Of a DNA stretch of 64,000 nt, positions 41,360-49,714 are shown in pieces; position 1 is the stretch's first letter, and each line of letters starts with the position of its first letter. The stretch spans positions 62,001 to 126,000 of the forward strand of contig NZ_QNQU01000016.1 of assembly GCF_003315595.1 (NCBI RefSeq). Reading direction: 5' to 3'. The notes under the pieces were generated by a model, which was not told the DNA's origin, ran no database searches, and was given only the letters and a program-made list of their open reading frames with translations. The position numbers and the translations under genes are program-made. Source of the DNA: Pedobacter miscanthi. Its GTDB lineage: Bacteria; Bacteroidota; Bacteroidia; Sphingobacteriales; Sphingobacteriaceae.

Positions 41360-43717
41360 GTGCAAAAACTATTTGTCTTTTTATTTCTCTTAATCAGCCC
41401 CGTATTTTTATTCGGCCAGCAACCCGCTTCGAAGATTAAAGTTGTATCATATGATCACATTTTAATACGGACAAATGAGAATGTCAGTTTTCTTCGGAAC
41501 CCAGTTTTTCAACAGGATAATGCTACTTTAACTTGCGATAGCGCTGTATTTTACAGTAAGAGGAACTATTTCGAGGCTTTTAAAAATGTGCACATCAATC
41601 AACTCACCACTGATATATATTCCGATCAATTGGAGTATGACGGGAACAAAAAACAGGCGCATTTAACCGGAAATGTAAGAATGGTTGACCCAACATCGGT
41701 TTTAACCACAAATATTCTCGATTATAACACATTAAGCAAAATTGGCACCTACACCAGTGGTGGCAAAATTGTGAATAAGGATGTAACCCTTACGAGTAAA
41801 AATGGCTATTATTTTAGCAATTCAAACGATGCCTATTTTAGATACGATGTAGTGGTAGTTACGCCGCAATCGGTTATCAAATCGGATACGATGAGTTATA
41901 ATACGCAAAGTAAGTGGACCTATTTTTATGGCCCAACCAATATTAAGGGGAAAGATGACAACCTGTACACCGAAAATGGTCAGTACAATACATTAACAGA
42001 AGATGCTTTTTTTGGGAAGAAAAACCTTTATACACAGGGTACACGTTCATTAAAAGGAGATAGTTTGTATTATTACGGTAAACAGGGGATTGGTAAAGCG
42101 GTTAAGAACATTGTTTTCTCTGATACGAAAGATAAAATGAAAATGTTTGGCGATTTAGGTTACTATTATAAACTCGATCAGCGAACATTGGTAACCAGAA
42201 ATGCTTACTTGGGCATTGGCACCGAAGATTCGGTTATGGTGAAAAACAAAAAAAGACCCGATAGTTTATGGATGGGGGCAGATACGCTGGAAACACAGAT
42301 GGTACTGCAAAAAACCTTAAAACTGATTCCTAAAATTTCGATTAAAGCCGATAACCAGGTTGGGGAAGATGACGAAGACGGCGGAAAGAAAGAAAAATCG
42401 GAGCCAAAAGAGAAACCGGAAATTCAGACCCCGCAAAAAGACGACAGGAGCAAACGCAATGCCGCCAGGAACAATAAAAAGAAAAAGGGTAATGGCGATG
42501 CTGAAACGGAAGACGCGCTAAACCTGAAGGACAAAAGCATTGATAGTTTAAAAACAAAAATAGACTCGCTTGGCAAAGGAATACCTAAAATGGGTGTGGA
42601 TAGTTTGCAAAAAGGCAATATTTTAAAGAGCAAGGCCGATTCTATTATTAAAACGCTGCCCAAGCTCAAAACAGATAGCCTGCAGAAAAAGATAATCGAT
42701 AAGGCGGGTCCTGCAATTAAAGACCTTTCGAAAGCAAAAGTGGATAGCCTGCAGAAAAAATTAGTAAAAACAGGTGCTAAGGATAGTTTAACAAAAGCTT
42801 TAGGGAAGTTAAACCTTGGAAGACCAAACGATACAGCTAAATTTAATCCTGCTGATACCGTTCAGGCACGCATTGTTAAGGCTTACCATGGTGTTAAGAT
42901 CTTTAAAACAAATATCCAGGCCAAAACTGATAGTCTTTTTTACACCAGTGCCGATTCTACCCTGCGCTGCTATAGCAACCCGATTATATGGTCGGAAGGT
43001 TCGCAACAGGTTGGCGATACCATTTATGTGCAGTTTAAGAACAAAAAACTCAACAATTTACAGTCCATCAGAAATGCTTTTCTGGTAAATACCCCAACCG
43101 ATTCGCTCAGGTTTAACCAGATAAAAGGCCGGTTAATGACAGGTTTCTTTTCTAACGGAAAAATGAAGACCCTATATGTTGACGGCAATGCAGAAAGTAT
43201 TTATTACACGCAAGATGATAGCACAAAGGTTTATAAGGAAATGAACCAAACGTTAAGCAGCCGGATAAAATTCATTTTTAAGGACAAAGAAAATGCAATT
43301 GATAACATTGTCTATATCAAGGGCATAGAGGGGGCTTTAAATCCGGAAAACGAAATCGCAAAAGACCATGCTTTAAAGGGCTTTTCGTGGAAACCCAGCG
43401 AGCGGCCAAAATCGAAGAAAGATGCGGTTGGCTCGGCAGGCAAACCTAAGCCCAAAATAAAGGCAAAAACTGTTGCAGGCAAAACATTAGCGGGAGCGAA
43501 AACCACTGTCCCAGCAGCTAAGTCAATATCAGGTGTTCCTGCCACCAAGCCCAAAATTACGCTCCGTAATGATAGCTTGAAGCTGGATAAAAAACTGCCT
43601 CAAAATAAACCGGCAGATACGGCTAACTTCGGTATTAAACCCATTCTGCCAAAAAAAGATACCACTCAGGTAAAAAAAGATACTACCCAGGTAAAAAAGC
43701 TGGCTGGTAAAATGTAG
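41360..43717 (+). CDS. OstA-like (LptA/OstA-domain) periplasmic protein
   Basis: 785 residues, GTG start, signal peptide ending FGQ (about residue 20). Residues about 25-300 form a beta-jellyroll OstA/LptA domain with repeated CDSAVFYSKRNYFEAFKNVHI, LEYDGNKKQAHLTGNVRM-type strands, as in proteins carrying LPS across the periplasm. Residues about 325-490 are a lysine-rich low-complexity insert with KTDSLQKK-type repeats. An OstA-like strand region returns at about 495-660 (TLRCYSNPIIWSEGSQQVGD). The C-terminus is Lys/Pro-rich and ends in twin DTTQVKK units. Larger than E. coli LptA (185 residues), as is usual for the Bacteroidetes form. Confidence 0.85.
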   Translation: MQKLFVFLFLLISPVFLFGQQPASKIKVVSYDHILIRTNENVSFLRNPVFQQDNATLTCDSAVFYSKRNYFEAFKNVHINQLTTDIYSDQLEYDGNKKQAHLTGNVRMVDPTSVLTTNILDYNTLSKIGTYTSGGKIVNKDVTLTSKNGYYFSNSNDAYFRYDVVVVTPQSVIKSDTMSYNTQSKWTYFYGPTNIKGKDDNLYTENGQYNTLTEDAFFGKKNLYTQGTRSLKGDSLYYYGKQGIGKAVKNIVFSDTKDKMKMFGDLGYYYKLDQRTLVTRNAYLGIGTEDSVMVKNKKRPDSLWMGADTLETQMVLQKTLKLIPKISIKADNQVGEDDEDGGKKEKSEPKEKPEIQTPQKDDRSKRNAARNNKKKKGNGDAETEDALNLKDKSIDSLKTKIDSLGKGIPKMGVDSLQKGNILKSKADSIIKTLPKLKTDSLQKKIIDKAGPAIKDLSKAKVDSLQKKLVKTGAKDSLTKALGKLNLGRPNDTAKFNPADTVQARIVKAYHGVKIFKTNIQAKTDSLFYTSADSTLRCYSNPIIWSEGSQQVGDTIYVQFKNKKLNNLQSIRNAFLVNTPTDSLRFNQIKGRLMTGFFSNGKMKTLYVDGNAESIYYTQDDSTKVYKEMNQTLSSRIKFIFKDKENAIDNIVYIKGIEGALNPENEIAKDHALKGFSWKPSERPKSKKDAVGSAGKPKPKIKAKTVAGKTLAGAKTTVPAAKSISGVPATKPKITLRNDSLKLDKKLPQNKPADTANFGIKPILPKKDTTQVKKDTTQVKKLAGKM

Positions 43718-43753
43718 TTTGTTAATCAATAAATTAATGGTTAAATTTATTTC

Positions 43754-43975
43754 ATGGATTTACAATCAGAAAAATTAAGTGTACTCCAACAGATTATCAA
43801 TTCGGATGATGAAAGTTTAATCAGGGATATCAAATCATTGATTACAGCCAGAGATTTTGATTGGTTTGATGGATTAAGCGGCAGTCAGCAGAATGATGTA
43901 CTCGAAGGAATCAATCAACTCGACAAAGGTGAAAGTTTTAGCCACGAGGAAGCAAAAAGAAGATTTAGCCTATAA
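43754..43975 (+). CDS. Antitoxin of a RelE/ParE-type module
   Basis: 73 residues. Fits the small addiction-module antitoxin family: an N-terminal helical part (LSVLQQIINSDDESLIRDI) and a C-terminal GSQQNDVLEGINQLDKGESFSHEEAKRRF segment. Its stop overlaps the toxin start in TAATG, so the two are translationally coupled. Confidence 0.8.
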   Translation: MDLQSEKLSVLQQIINSDDESLIRDIKSLITARDFDWFDGLSGSQQNDVLEGINQLDKGESFSHEEAKRRFSL

Positions 43976-44328
43976 TGGAAATTATATGGTCTAAAAAAGC
44001 AGGTGAAACTTTCCAGAAAAACATTGATTATCTAAAAGAAAACTGGACAGAAGTAGAAGTAAAAAAATTTATCAACAGGGTATTTGCCTACCTTGAAACG
44101 CTATCCAAAGAACCATTCATTTCCAGAAAAACGTATAAAACGAAAAATACCCATATTGGTTTTATCATTCCACACATCTCTGTTGTGTACCGGATTAAAC
44201 CAAAAAAAGAGACTTTAGAAATCGTAACTTTTATAGACAACAGGCAAGTAGTAAAAAGAAAAAAAGATTTCTGTAGCCGTTACCCCTTCAAAAACTCAAT
44301 CATTTTCTTCAATGCAATTGCCCTATGA
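43975..44328 (+). CDS. RelE/ParE-family toxin
   Basis: 117 residues. The toxin core is residues 1-98: IIWSKKAGETFQKNIDYLKENW, helix pair, then ISRKTYKTKNTHIGFIIPHISVVYRI and VTFIDNRQ. RelE/ParE toxins cut ribosome-bound mRNA or poison gyrase; which one cannot be told here. The last 16 or so residues are encoded on the antisense strand of the rdgB 3' end (49-bp overlap), longer than usual for the family, so the original stop was probably lost. Confidence 0.8.
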   Translation: MEIIWSKKAGETFQKNIDYLKENWTEVEVKKFINRVFAYLETLSKEPFISRKTYKTKNTHIGFIIPHISVVYRIKPKKETLEIVTFIDNRQVVKRKKDFCSRYPFKNSIIFFNAIAL

Positions 44329-44852
44329 CTGATTTTATTCTTCTCAGCCATATCCATTTCGGCAAAAGTGATATCATAACCGTCGGGCTGAAATATTGGA
44401 TCATAGCCAAAACCTTTCGAACCCGATAAGTCTTCCCTGATTGTACCTGCTATCACACCTTCAAAAATATGGTTCTGCCCATCCTGCATTAAAGAAATAA
44501 CGGTTTTAAACCTGGCATTCCTGTTACTATTTTCTTCCAGTTTTTTTAAAACGAGCTGGATATTTTCATTACTGTCACGGCTTCCTGAGTATCTTGCAGA
44601 ATAAACTCCAGGTTCATTATTTAAAGCCTCCACTTCCAAACCGCTATCGTCGGCAAAACAATCTAAATTGAAATGCTCTACCACATAACCGCTTTTCAAA
44701 CTTGCGTTTCCTTCAAAAGTATCGGCCGTTTCAGGAATATCTACAAAACAACCAATATCCTCTAAATTCAACACTTCATATTTACCTTCTAACGCGGCAC
44801 GTATTTCTTCTGCTTTATGTTGGTTATTGGTAGCGAAAACAAGTTTTTTCAT
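44280..44852 (-). CDS. rdgB: XTP/dITP pyrophosphatase (Ham1 family)
   Basis: 190 residues. Hydrolyses non-canonical purine NTPs (dITP, XTP) to monophosphates so they are not built into DNA or RNA. Diagnostic segments: ATNNQHKAEEI (7-17), FADDSGLEVEAL (about 67-78, metal Asp pair), GFGYDPIF and SHRAIALKKM. Convergent with the toxin gene, sharing 49 bp. Confidence 0.95.
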   Translation of the reverse strand: MKKLVFATNNQHKAEEIRAALEGKYEVLNLEDIGCFVDIPETADTFEGNASLKSGYVVEHFNLDCFADDSGLEVEALNNEPGVYSARYSGSRDSNENIQLVLKKLEENSNRNARFKTVISLMQDGQNHIFEGVIAGTIREDLSGSKGFGYDPIFQPDGYDITFAEMDMAEKNKISHRAIALKKMIEFLKG

Positions 44853-44935
44853 GATGTTTGTTGGAATGTTATAAAGTTGGAAGGTTGTAAAATTGTAATG
44901 TTTTAGCGCAAAAATTAAATGCTATATCTCTGTAC

Positions 44936-45028
44936 TTGATACTCAATATTTGATTCTAGATACTTGATTCTAGATACTAAATACTTGATACTATAAACTC
45001 GATACTAAACACTTGATACTCCAATACT
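44936..45028. repeat. Degenerate tandem repeat of a 14-bp unit (TTGATTCTAGATAC)
   Basis: Six to seven units with drift (TTGATACTATAAAC, TCGATACTAAACAC, TTGATACTCCAATAC) fill the rdgB-45035 gap. Related words (AGTATCAAGTATGGAGAA) occur at 3472 and 21773. Confidence 0.75.
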
Positions 45029-45034
45029 AAGCCA

Positions 45035-45688
45035 CTATTTAATTTTCTGCAGATGTCCCCAAAGCATTTTCTTCGCTGTGATGTCACTATCGAGATGATG
45101 AAGGTTTGGCGCAAAGATGATTTTAGTGCTTTCGTGCATGATAATTTCGTTCTGCCAGGTGAGGTTCAGTTTCAGCTCAGCAATTTCCACCCCAAAAGAC
45201 AACATGATAACAGGTTTGAAAAATCGGTGCAACGCTATATAATCTGTTCCTTTGTAATTTGCATAATTTAATAGGGCGAAATCGGGTGTACCGAGATCAA
45301 CAGCCTTAACAATTTTTCGCAGCAGTTCCCTACCCTGTTCGGTACTTACATCATGCTGCTGATCGTTCACTAAAATCAATACCGATTTTTTATTACCGCC
45401 CAAAAATTTAAACGTTTTTTCAGGCATTGCTTCCTCTACAATACGCGGAATTTCAGGTGCTTGAGGATAAACTTTTGGTATTTGTGTAGATTTAATTTCA
45501 GGAATCTGGATGTTTTCTGTATTTAAAACCGTTTCCTTTTCTACTGCAACAGCAACATTTTCAGCAACAAAAACCGGCTCTGGGTTACGCAAAGGCTGAA
45601 TTTCGACACTATCATCCTTTACAACAAAAACTTCATCGGTAAAAAATAAACGTAAAGCATTCGCATTGTTGGTAACCTGGTTTTCCAT
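45035..45688 (-). CDS. Conserved-looking hypothetical protein
   Basis: 217 residues. N-terminal third contains a Pro/Glu-rich linker (PEIKSTQIPKVYPQAPEIPR); the C-terminal 125 residues look folded (VLILVNDQQHDVSTEQGRELLRKIVKAV, ending FAPNLHHLDSDITAKKMLWGHLQ). The ending loosely recalls DNA polymerase III psi (HolD: SPxL-x-L, K-x-LW-x-x-L), which would suit an unassigned clamp-loader subunit, but I would not call it on that alone. Confidence 0.6.
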   Translation of the reverse strand: MENQVTNNANALRLFFTDEVFVVKDDSVEIQPLRNPEPVFVAENVAVAVEKETVLNTENIQIPEIKSTQIPKVYPQAPEIPRIVEEAMPEKTFKFLGGNKKSVLILVNDQQHDVSTEQGRELLRKIVKAVDLGTPDFALLNYANYKGTDYIALHRFFKPVIMLSFGVEIAELKLNLTWQNEIIMHESTKIIFAPNLHHLDSDITAKKMLWGHLQKIK

Positions 45689-45792
45689 TCGTATTTTTGC
45701 TGGATAATAATTTCTGTTAAAATTAGTTAAATATCTTATAATAGCGCCGCTAATTGTTACTTTTATCCCTTAAAATTTATAGAGTGCTCTGT

Positions 45793-46380
45793 GTGAGGAA
45801 GGCTTATTGCTTATTTGTTTTCAGCTTTATGTACGGCATTTCATTTGCACAGAATGTTGCTGTGGTTAATGGTAAATCAATAAGTGCCAGGGAGTTTATG
45901 TGGGCTTACAAAAAAAGCCACAATGGAAACATTAGCGTTGCTTACGATACCCTGCAAACCTATTTAAACCTCTACATAAATTTTAAACTTAAAGTTTTGG
46001 ATGCCCGCGACATGGGGCTTGATAAAAGTGCCAGTTATCAGGAAGAAATCAGAACTTACGAGGATGCGTTAACTACGCATAAAAAAGTTGGGGTGAGCAA
46101 TAAAGACCGTGATTTTTTATTAAACGAATACCGCGAAGGTGTTTTAATGTTCAACGTTTCAGAACAAAAAATCTGGAACAAGGCACAGGAAGATGATCAG
46201 GCGATAAATGATTTTTATACCAAAAATCAAAAAAACTATAATAAACCTTTAAACGAAGTGAGAGGTGAGGTAATTGCCGATTATCAACAAAGTTTAGAAG
46301 AAAAATGGCTAAAAAGCCTTAAACAGAAATATCAGGTAAGGATTAACGAAAATGAGCTTAAAAAACTCGCCAAGTTATAA
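45793..46380 (+). CDS. Periplasmic SurA-N-like chaperone lacking a PPIase domain
   Basis: 195 residues from a GTG at 45793, chosen because it gives a normal signal peptide (MRKAYCLFVFSFMYGISFAQ); longer TTG/GTG starts lack one. The mature part matches the SurA/PpiD N-terminal helical domain (VAVVNGKSISAREFMWAYKK, YLNLYINFKLKVLDARDMG) and a C-terminal helix (VIADYQQSLEEKWLKSLKQKY), with no parvulin domain between. Probably an outer-membrane-protein chaperone; first gene of the SurA-MoxR cluster. Confidence 0.75.
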   Translation: MRKAYCLFVFSFMYGISFAQNVAVVNGKSISAREFMWAYKKSHNGNISVAYDTLQTYLNLYINFKLKVLDARDMGLDKSASYQEEIRTYEDALTTHKKVGVSNKDRDFLLNEYREGVLMFNVSEQKIWNKAQEDDQAINDFYTKNQKNYNKPLNEVRGEVIADYQQSLEEKWLKSLKQKYQVRINENELKKLAKL

Positions 46381-46408
46381 ACAAACTGATAGAGTTGACC
46401 ATAAATAT

Positions 46409-46416
46409 TAAATTTG
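46409..46416 (+). promoter_or_regulatory. -7 promoter box (TAAATTTG) of surA
   Basis: Exact TAnnTTTG, 18 nt before the ATG at 46435. It overlaps an alternative TTG (46414) and so argues against that start. Confidence 0.45.
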
Positions 46417-46434
46417 CAAAATATAACAAATAGA

Positions 46435-47793
46435 ATGAAGAAAGTTTTTTTAGTAGCAACCGCTTTAATTTGCCTGTTTTTAAACAGTTATGCGCAAAAG
46501 CATACTGTAGATAAAGTTGCTGCTGTTGTAGGAAATAATATTATCCTGCTATCAGATTTGAACCAACAATACACACAATATCTTTATCAGGGAAATACAC
46601 CCAATGATGAGATTAAATGTAAAATTTTGCAACAAACCCTAACCCAGAAACTGCTTAAACAACAGGCCGAAATTGATTCGGTAATGGTAGAGGATGGTGC
46701 GGTTGACGATGAGGTAAATAAACGCATGCGTTACAGTATGCAGCGTGCCGGTGGTCAGGAGCGTTTAGAGCAATTTTTGAACAAATCGGTTCTTCAGTAT
46801 AAAGATGAAATCAGGCCATCGGTAAAAGATGAACTGATTGCACAAAAGATGCAGCAAAAAATCACCGAAAACATCAATGTTACCCCAATGGAAGTTGAAA
46901 AATACTTCAAATCATTAGGCGATAGCATCCCTGAATTTAATACTGAAGTTGAAGTTGGTGAAGTAATTTTAAACCCACAGTTAACCCGGGCAGAGAAACA
47001 AAAATTCCGCGATAAAATCGAAGCATTACGTTTAAGGGTTAAAGCGGGCGAAGATATGGGCGTTTTGGCTAAAACCTACTCAGAAGATCCGGGTTCGGCA
47101 GCTGATGGTGGTGATTATGGTTTTATCGACAGAAATACCATGGTAAAAGAATTTACCGCATGGGCATTTAAATTAAAAGCAGGAGAAATTTCGCCGGTTT
47201 TTGAAACGGATTATGGTTTCCACTTTTTACAGGTATTAGAGCGCCGTGGCGAGCAGGTACACGTAAGGCACATTTTAATTATGCCTAAAACCACACCTGA
47301 AAGTTTAACACGTTTAAAACTTCATGCCGATAGTATTTATAATAACATTATCGGTAAAAAAATAAGCTTTGCCGCTGCTGCAAACTTATATTCTGATAAT
47401 AAAGAAACCAAATATAATGGTGGTATGATGCTTAATGCCGAAAATGTTCAGGCAAGAAGTACTTTCATCCCGGTTGATAAACTGGATCCATCGGTATTTT
47501 TGGTAATCGATAGCATGAAAATCGGTGGTGTTTCCAAACCTGATTTATTTACTGCTGCTGATGGAAAACAAGGTTACCGCATTTTATATTTAAAATCGAA
47601 AATCCCTCCGCACAAGGCAAATATGAAACAGGATTTCCCAAAAATCAGGGATGCTGCACAAAGTGATAAAATTAATCGTACTTTAAGCGAATGGTTTCAA
47701 AAACGTCGCGAAAGCACTTACATTAAAATCGACGACGAATTTAATACCTGTGATGAATTAAAAATCTGGACAAAAACCACAGCCGCAAAATAA
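46435..47793 (+). CDS. surA: SurA-like peptidyl-prolyl isomerase/chaperone
   Basis: 452 residues from the ATG at 46435, giving a clean signal peptide (MKKVFLVATALICLFLNSYAQ). N-terminal chaperone domain (DKVAAVVGNNIILLSDL), then two parvulin domains: about 170-270 (TYSEDPGSAADGGDYGFID, GEISPVFETDYGFHFLQVL) and about 275-385 (VRHILIMPKTTPESLTRL, YNGGMML). It helps outer-membrane proteins cross the periplasm. Followed after 5 nt by the MoxR gene. Confidence 0.92.
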   Translation: MKKVFLVATALICLFLNSYAQKHTVDKVAAVVGNNIILLSDLNQQYTQYLYQGNTPNDEIKCKILQQTLTQKLLKQQAEIDSVMVEDGAVDDEVNKRMRYSMQRAGGQERLEQFLNKSVLQYKDEIRPSVKDELIAQKMQQKITENINVTPMEVEKYFKSLGDSIPEFNTEVEVGEVILNPQLTRAEKQKFRDKIEALRLRVKAGEDMGVLAKTYSEDPGSAADGGDYGFIDRNTMVKEFTAWAFKLKAGEISPVFETDYGFHFLQVLERRGEQVHVRHILIMPKTTPESLTRLKLHADSIYNNIIGKKISFAAAANLYSDNKETKYNGGMMLNAENVQARSTFIPVDKLDPSVFLVIDSMKIGGVSKPDLFTAADGKQGYRILYLKSKIPPHKANMKQDFPKIRDAAQSDKINRTLSEWFQKRRESTYIKIDDEFNTCDELKIWTKTTAAK

Positions 47794-47798
47794 CACCA

Positions 47799-48761
47799 AT
47801 GCAGTATAAGAACGAAGTAGAAGCTGTTGATGCACTTCACCAATCTTTCAACAACATTAAAGCCGAAATAAGTAAGGTAGTAGTTGGACAGGATGACATC
47901 ATAAAATCTGTTTTAATCGCCATTTTCAGCAACGGACACTGTTTGCTGGTTGGCGTACCCGGATTAGCTAAAACTTTACTTGTACAAACTGTGGCATCTG
48001 TTTTAGACCTCGATTTTAACAGGATCCAGTTTACACCCGATTTAATGCCAAGCGACATTATCGGTGCAGAAATTTTAGGAGAGGACAGGCACTTTAAATT
48101 TATAAAAGGGCCTGTTTTTTCTAATATTATCCTTGCCGACGAAATTAACCGTACCCCTCCAAAAACCCAGGCTGCATTATTGGAAGCCATGCAGGAGAAA
48201 TCGGTAACCGCAGCCGGACAAACGCATGCACTGCCAAAACCATTTTTTGTTCTGGCCACACAAAACCCGATTGAGCAAGAAGGAACTTATCCCCTACCCG
48301 AAGCCCAGTTAGACCGTTTCATGTTCAATATCCAGTTAAACTATCCTGCTTTTGCAGATGAATTGAACATCGTAAAAAACACCACCAGTAATAAAACGAT
48401 TCAACTGCAGAAAATTATCCATGCAGATGATATCCAGTATTTCCAGAAACTGATCCGCGATATTCCTGTTACCGATAATGTTTTGGAATATGCCGTTAAA
48501 CTGGCCGCCAAAACCCGTCCGAATACCGAATTTGCTACCGATGCGGTAAACAAATACATCAGCTGGGGCGCTGGTCCACGTGCTTCACAATTTCTGGTAT
48601 TGGGCGCAAAATGCCATGCAGCGGTAACCGGAAAATACTCGCCGGATATTGAAGATGTAAAAGCAGTTGCCGAGCCTATTTTACGCCACCGTATTGTACG
48701 CAACTACCGCGCCGAAGCCGAAGGTTTATCAATCGAAAAAATCATTAAAGATTTATTGTAG
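47799..48761 (+). CDS. MoxR-family AAA+ ATPase
   Basis: 320 residues. Walker A GVPGLAKTLL (about 52-61), Walker B with ILADEINRTPPKTQAALLEAM (about 110-130), sensor 1 ATQNPIEQEGTYPLPEAQLDRF. MoxR ATPases act as chaperones for assembly of envelope or metal-containing complexes, usually beside VWA/DUF58 genes; none follows here, where a repeat block begins. Confidence 0.93.
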   Translation: MQYKNEVEAVDALHQSFNNIKAEISKVVVGQDDIIKSVLIAIFSNGHCLLVGVPGLAKTLLVQTVASVLDLDFNRIQFTPDLMPSDIIGAEILGEDRHFKFIKGPVFSNIILADEINRTPPKTQAALLEAMQEKSVTAAGQTHALPKPFFVLATQNPIEQEGTYPLPEAQLDRFMFNIQLNYPAFADELNIVKNTTSNKTIQLQKIIHADDIQYFQKLIRDIPVTDNVLEYAVKLAAKTRPNTEFATDAVNKYISWGAGPRASQFLVLGAKCHAAVTGKYSPDIEDVKAVAEPILRHRIVRNYRAEAEGLSIEKIIKDLL

Positions 48762-48899
48762 TTGTTAGCCGGGATTATAAACCCATCATTAACAGCCCTT
48801 AATCTAAAACCGTTATCTCGATCCGATAGTTATCGGAGGAAATACAGCTGAACAGAGCTCCTTCGACTTCGCTACCATTTGTAGTTTCTAACCAAAAAC

Positions 48900-49028
48900 C
48901 GTCATCTCGACTGAAACGCAGTGGAATGCCTGCCCGTACAGGCGGGGAGAGATCTATCTCGAGGTTAGATTTAGCTTCGCTAAGCACTCCGTGGTTCTCG
49001 ACTTCGCTGTGCTCCGCTCGAAATGACG
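48900..49028 (+). repeat. Palindromic intergenic repeat, family A (long form)
   Basis: Starts CGTCATCTCGACTGAAACG, contains an extra GCCTGCCCGTACAGGC hairpin, and ends GCTCCGCTCGAAATGACG. A decayed relative lies just before it at about 48810-48882. No gene in 48762-49091. Confidence 0.85.
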
Positions 49029-49091
49029 ATAAATCCAGACCAGCGATTGGTTACCTTTTTACATTTCCTGCATTAAGAATAAAAGAGGTAA

Positions 49092-49403
49092 ATGGAAATC
49101 GTAAATCCCATCCTTGCGTTTATATGGCGAAGGATAATTTCAATACTATTCTTAGTCTTTTATATCGTTGGCTGGATATATACTTTCATATTTTTCCATA
49201 CACTGCCGGTAAGTACAAAACTAAGATGCGGCATGCCCGATTTAGGTATGATTGTAGGCATTCTATCTCTCACTTTTATCTACTTTGTCACTTTCCTGAT
49301 CATTACCCTGGTAAGTAAAGGTCGGTCGAAAAAAGAATTCATGGTTATTTCAGCTATTATTCCTTTACCGATTTATATAGGGGTAATTGATATGGTGACC
49401 TAA
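49092..49403 (+). CDS. Small membrane protein, unknown
   Basis: 103 residues with three membrane segments (about 13-35, 51-75, 82-100). No recognised family. A 130-codon ORF in another frame (48926-49318) starts within the repeat and is rejected. Confidence 0.55.
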   Translation: MEIVNPILAFIWRRIISILFLVFYIVGWIYTFIFFHTLPVSTKLRCGMPDLGMIVGILSLTFIYFVTFLIITLVSKGRSKKEFMVISAIIPLPIYIGVIDMVT

Positions 49404-49422
49404 ATCCCGACTAATAAACAAA

Positions 49423-49520
49423 CGTCATCTCCGTATCGGAGAGATCTATCTCGAGGTTAGATTTAGCTTCGCTGAGCACTCCGTGGTTCTCGACTTCGCT
49501 GTGCTCCGCTCGAAATGACG
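49423..49520 (+). repeat. Palindromic intergenic repeat, family A
   Basis: Right 75 bp are nearly identical to the copy ending at 49028 (GAGGTTAGATTTAGCTTCGC ... GCTCGAAATGACG), so these two are recent duplicates flanking the gene at 49092. Confidence 0.85.
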
Positions 49521-49595
49521 TTAACTTTTAGGAGTTATTTACGTTAACGTATCTGTCAATAATAATGATTTTTATATAGAAATTATTCCGCTAGT

Positions 49596-49673
49596 CGGGA
49601 TTTGTAATCCCGTCTTACGAACTAAGGATTTGAAATCCTTTTATGCATCGGTTGGGATTACAAAATCCCAACC
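49596..49673. repeat. Three consecutive perfect hairpins
   Basis: CGGGATTTGTAATCCCG (49596-49612), AAGGATTTGAAATCCTT (49624-49640) and GGTTGGGATT/AATCCCAACC (49650-49673), spaced 9-11 nt apart. They share the GATTT(G)-AATC core, so they look like one unit duplicated and diverged. Confidence 0.8.
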
Positions 49674-49698
49674 AAAAAACAAACTCATCATAAAACAT

Positions 49699-49706
49699 TA
49701 TATTTG
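49699..49706 (+). promoter_or_regulatory. -7 promoter box (TATATTTG) of the DinB gene
   Basis: Exact TAnnTTTG, 8 nt before the ATG. Confidence 0.45.
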
Positions 49707-49714
49707 AGTTAACG

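Noticed and set aside
46414..46434. TTG start for surA
   Set aside because: It lies in the TAAATTTG box and spoils the signal peptide; the ATG at 46435 gives a normal one.
48926..49318. 130-codon ORF overlapping the small membrane protein gene
   Set aside because: It starts inside a family A repeat and its product is low-quality sequence; the 49092 frame gives a coherent membrane protein.
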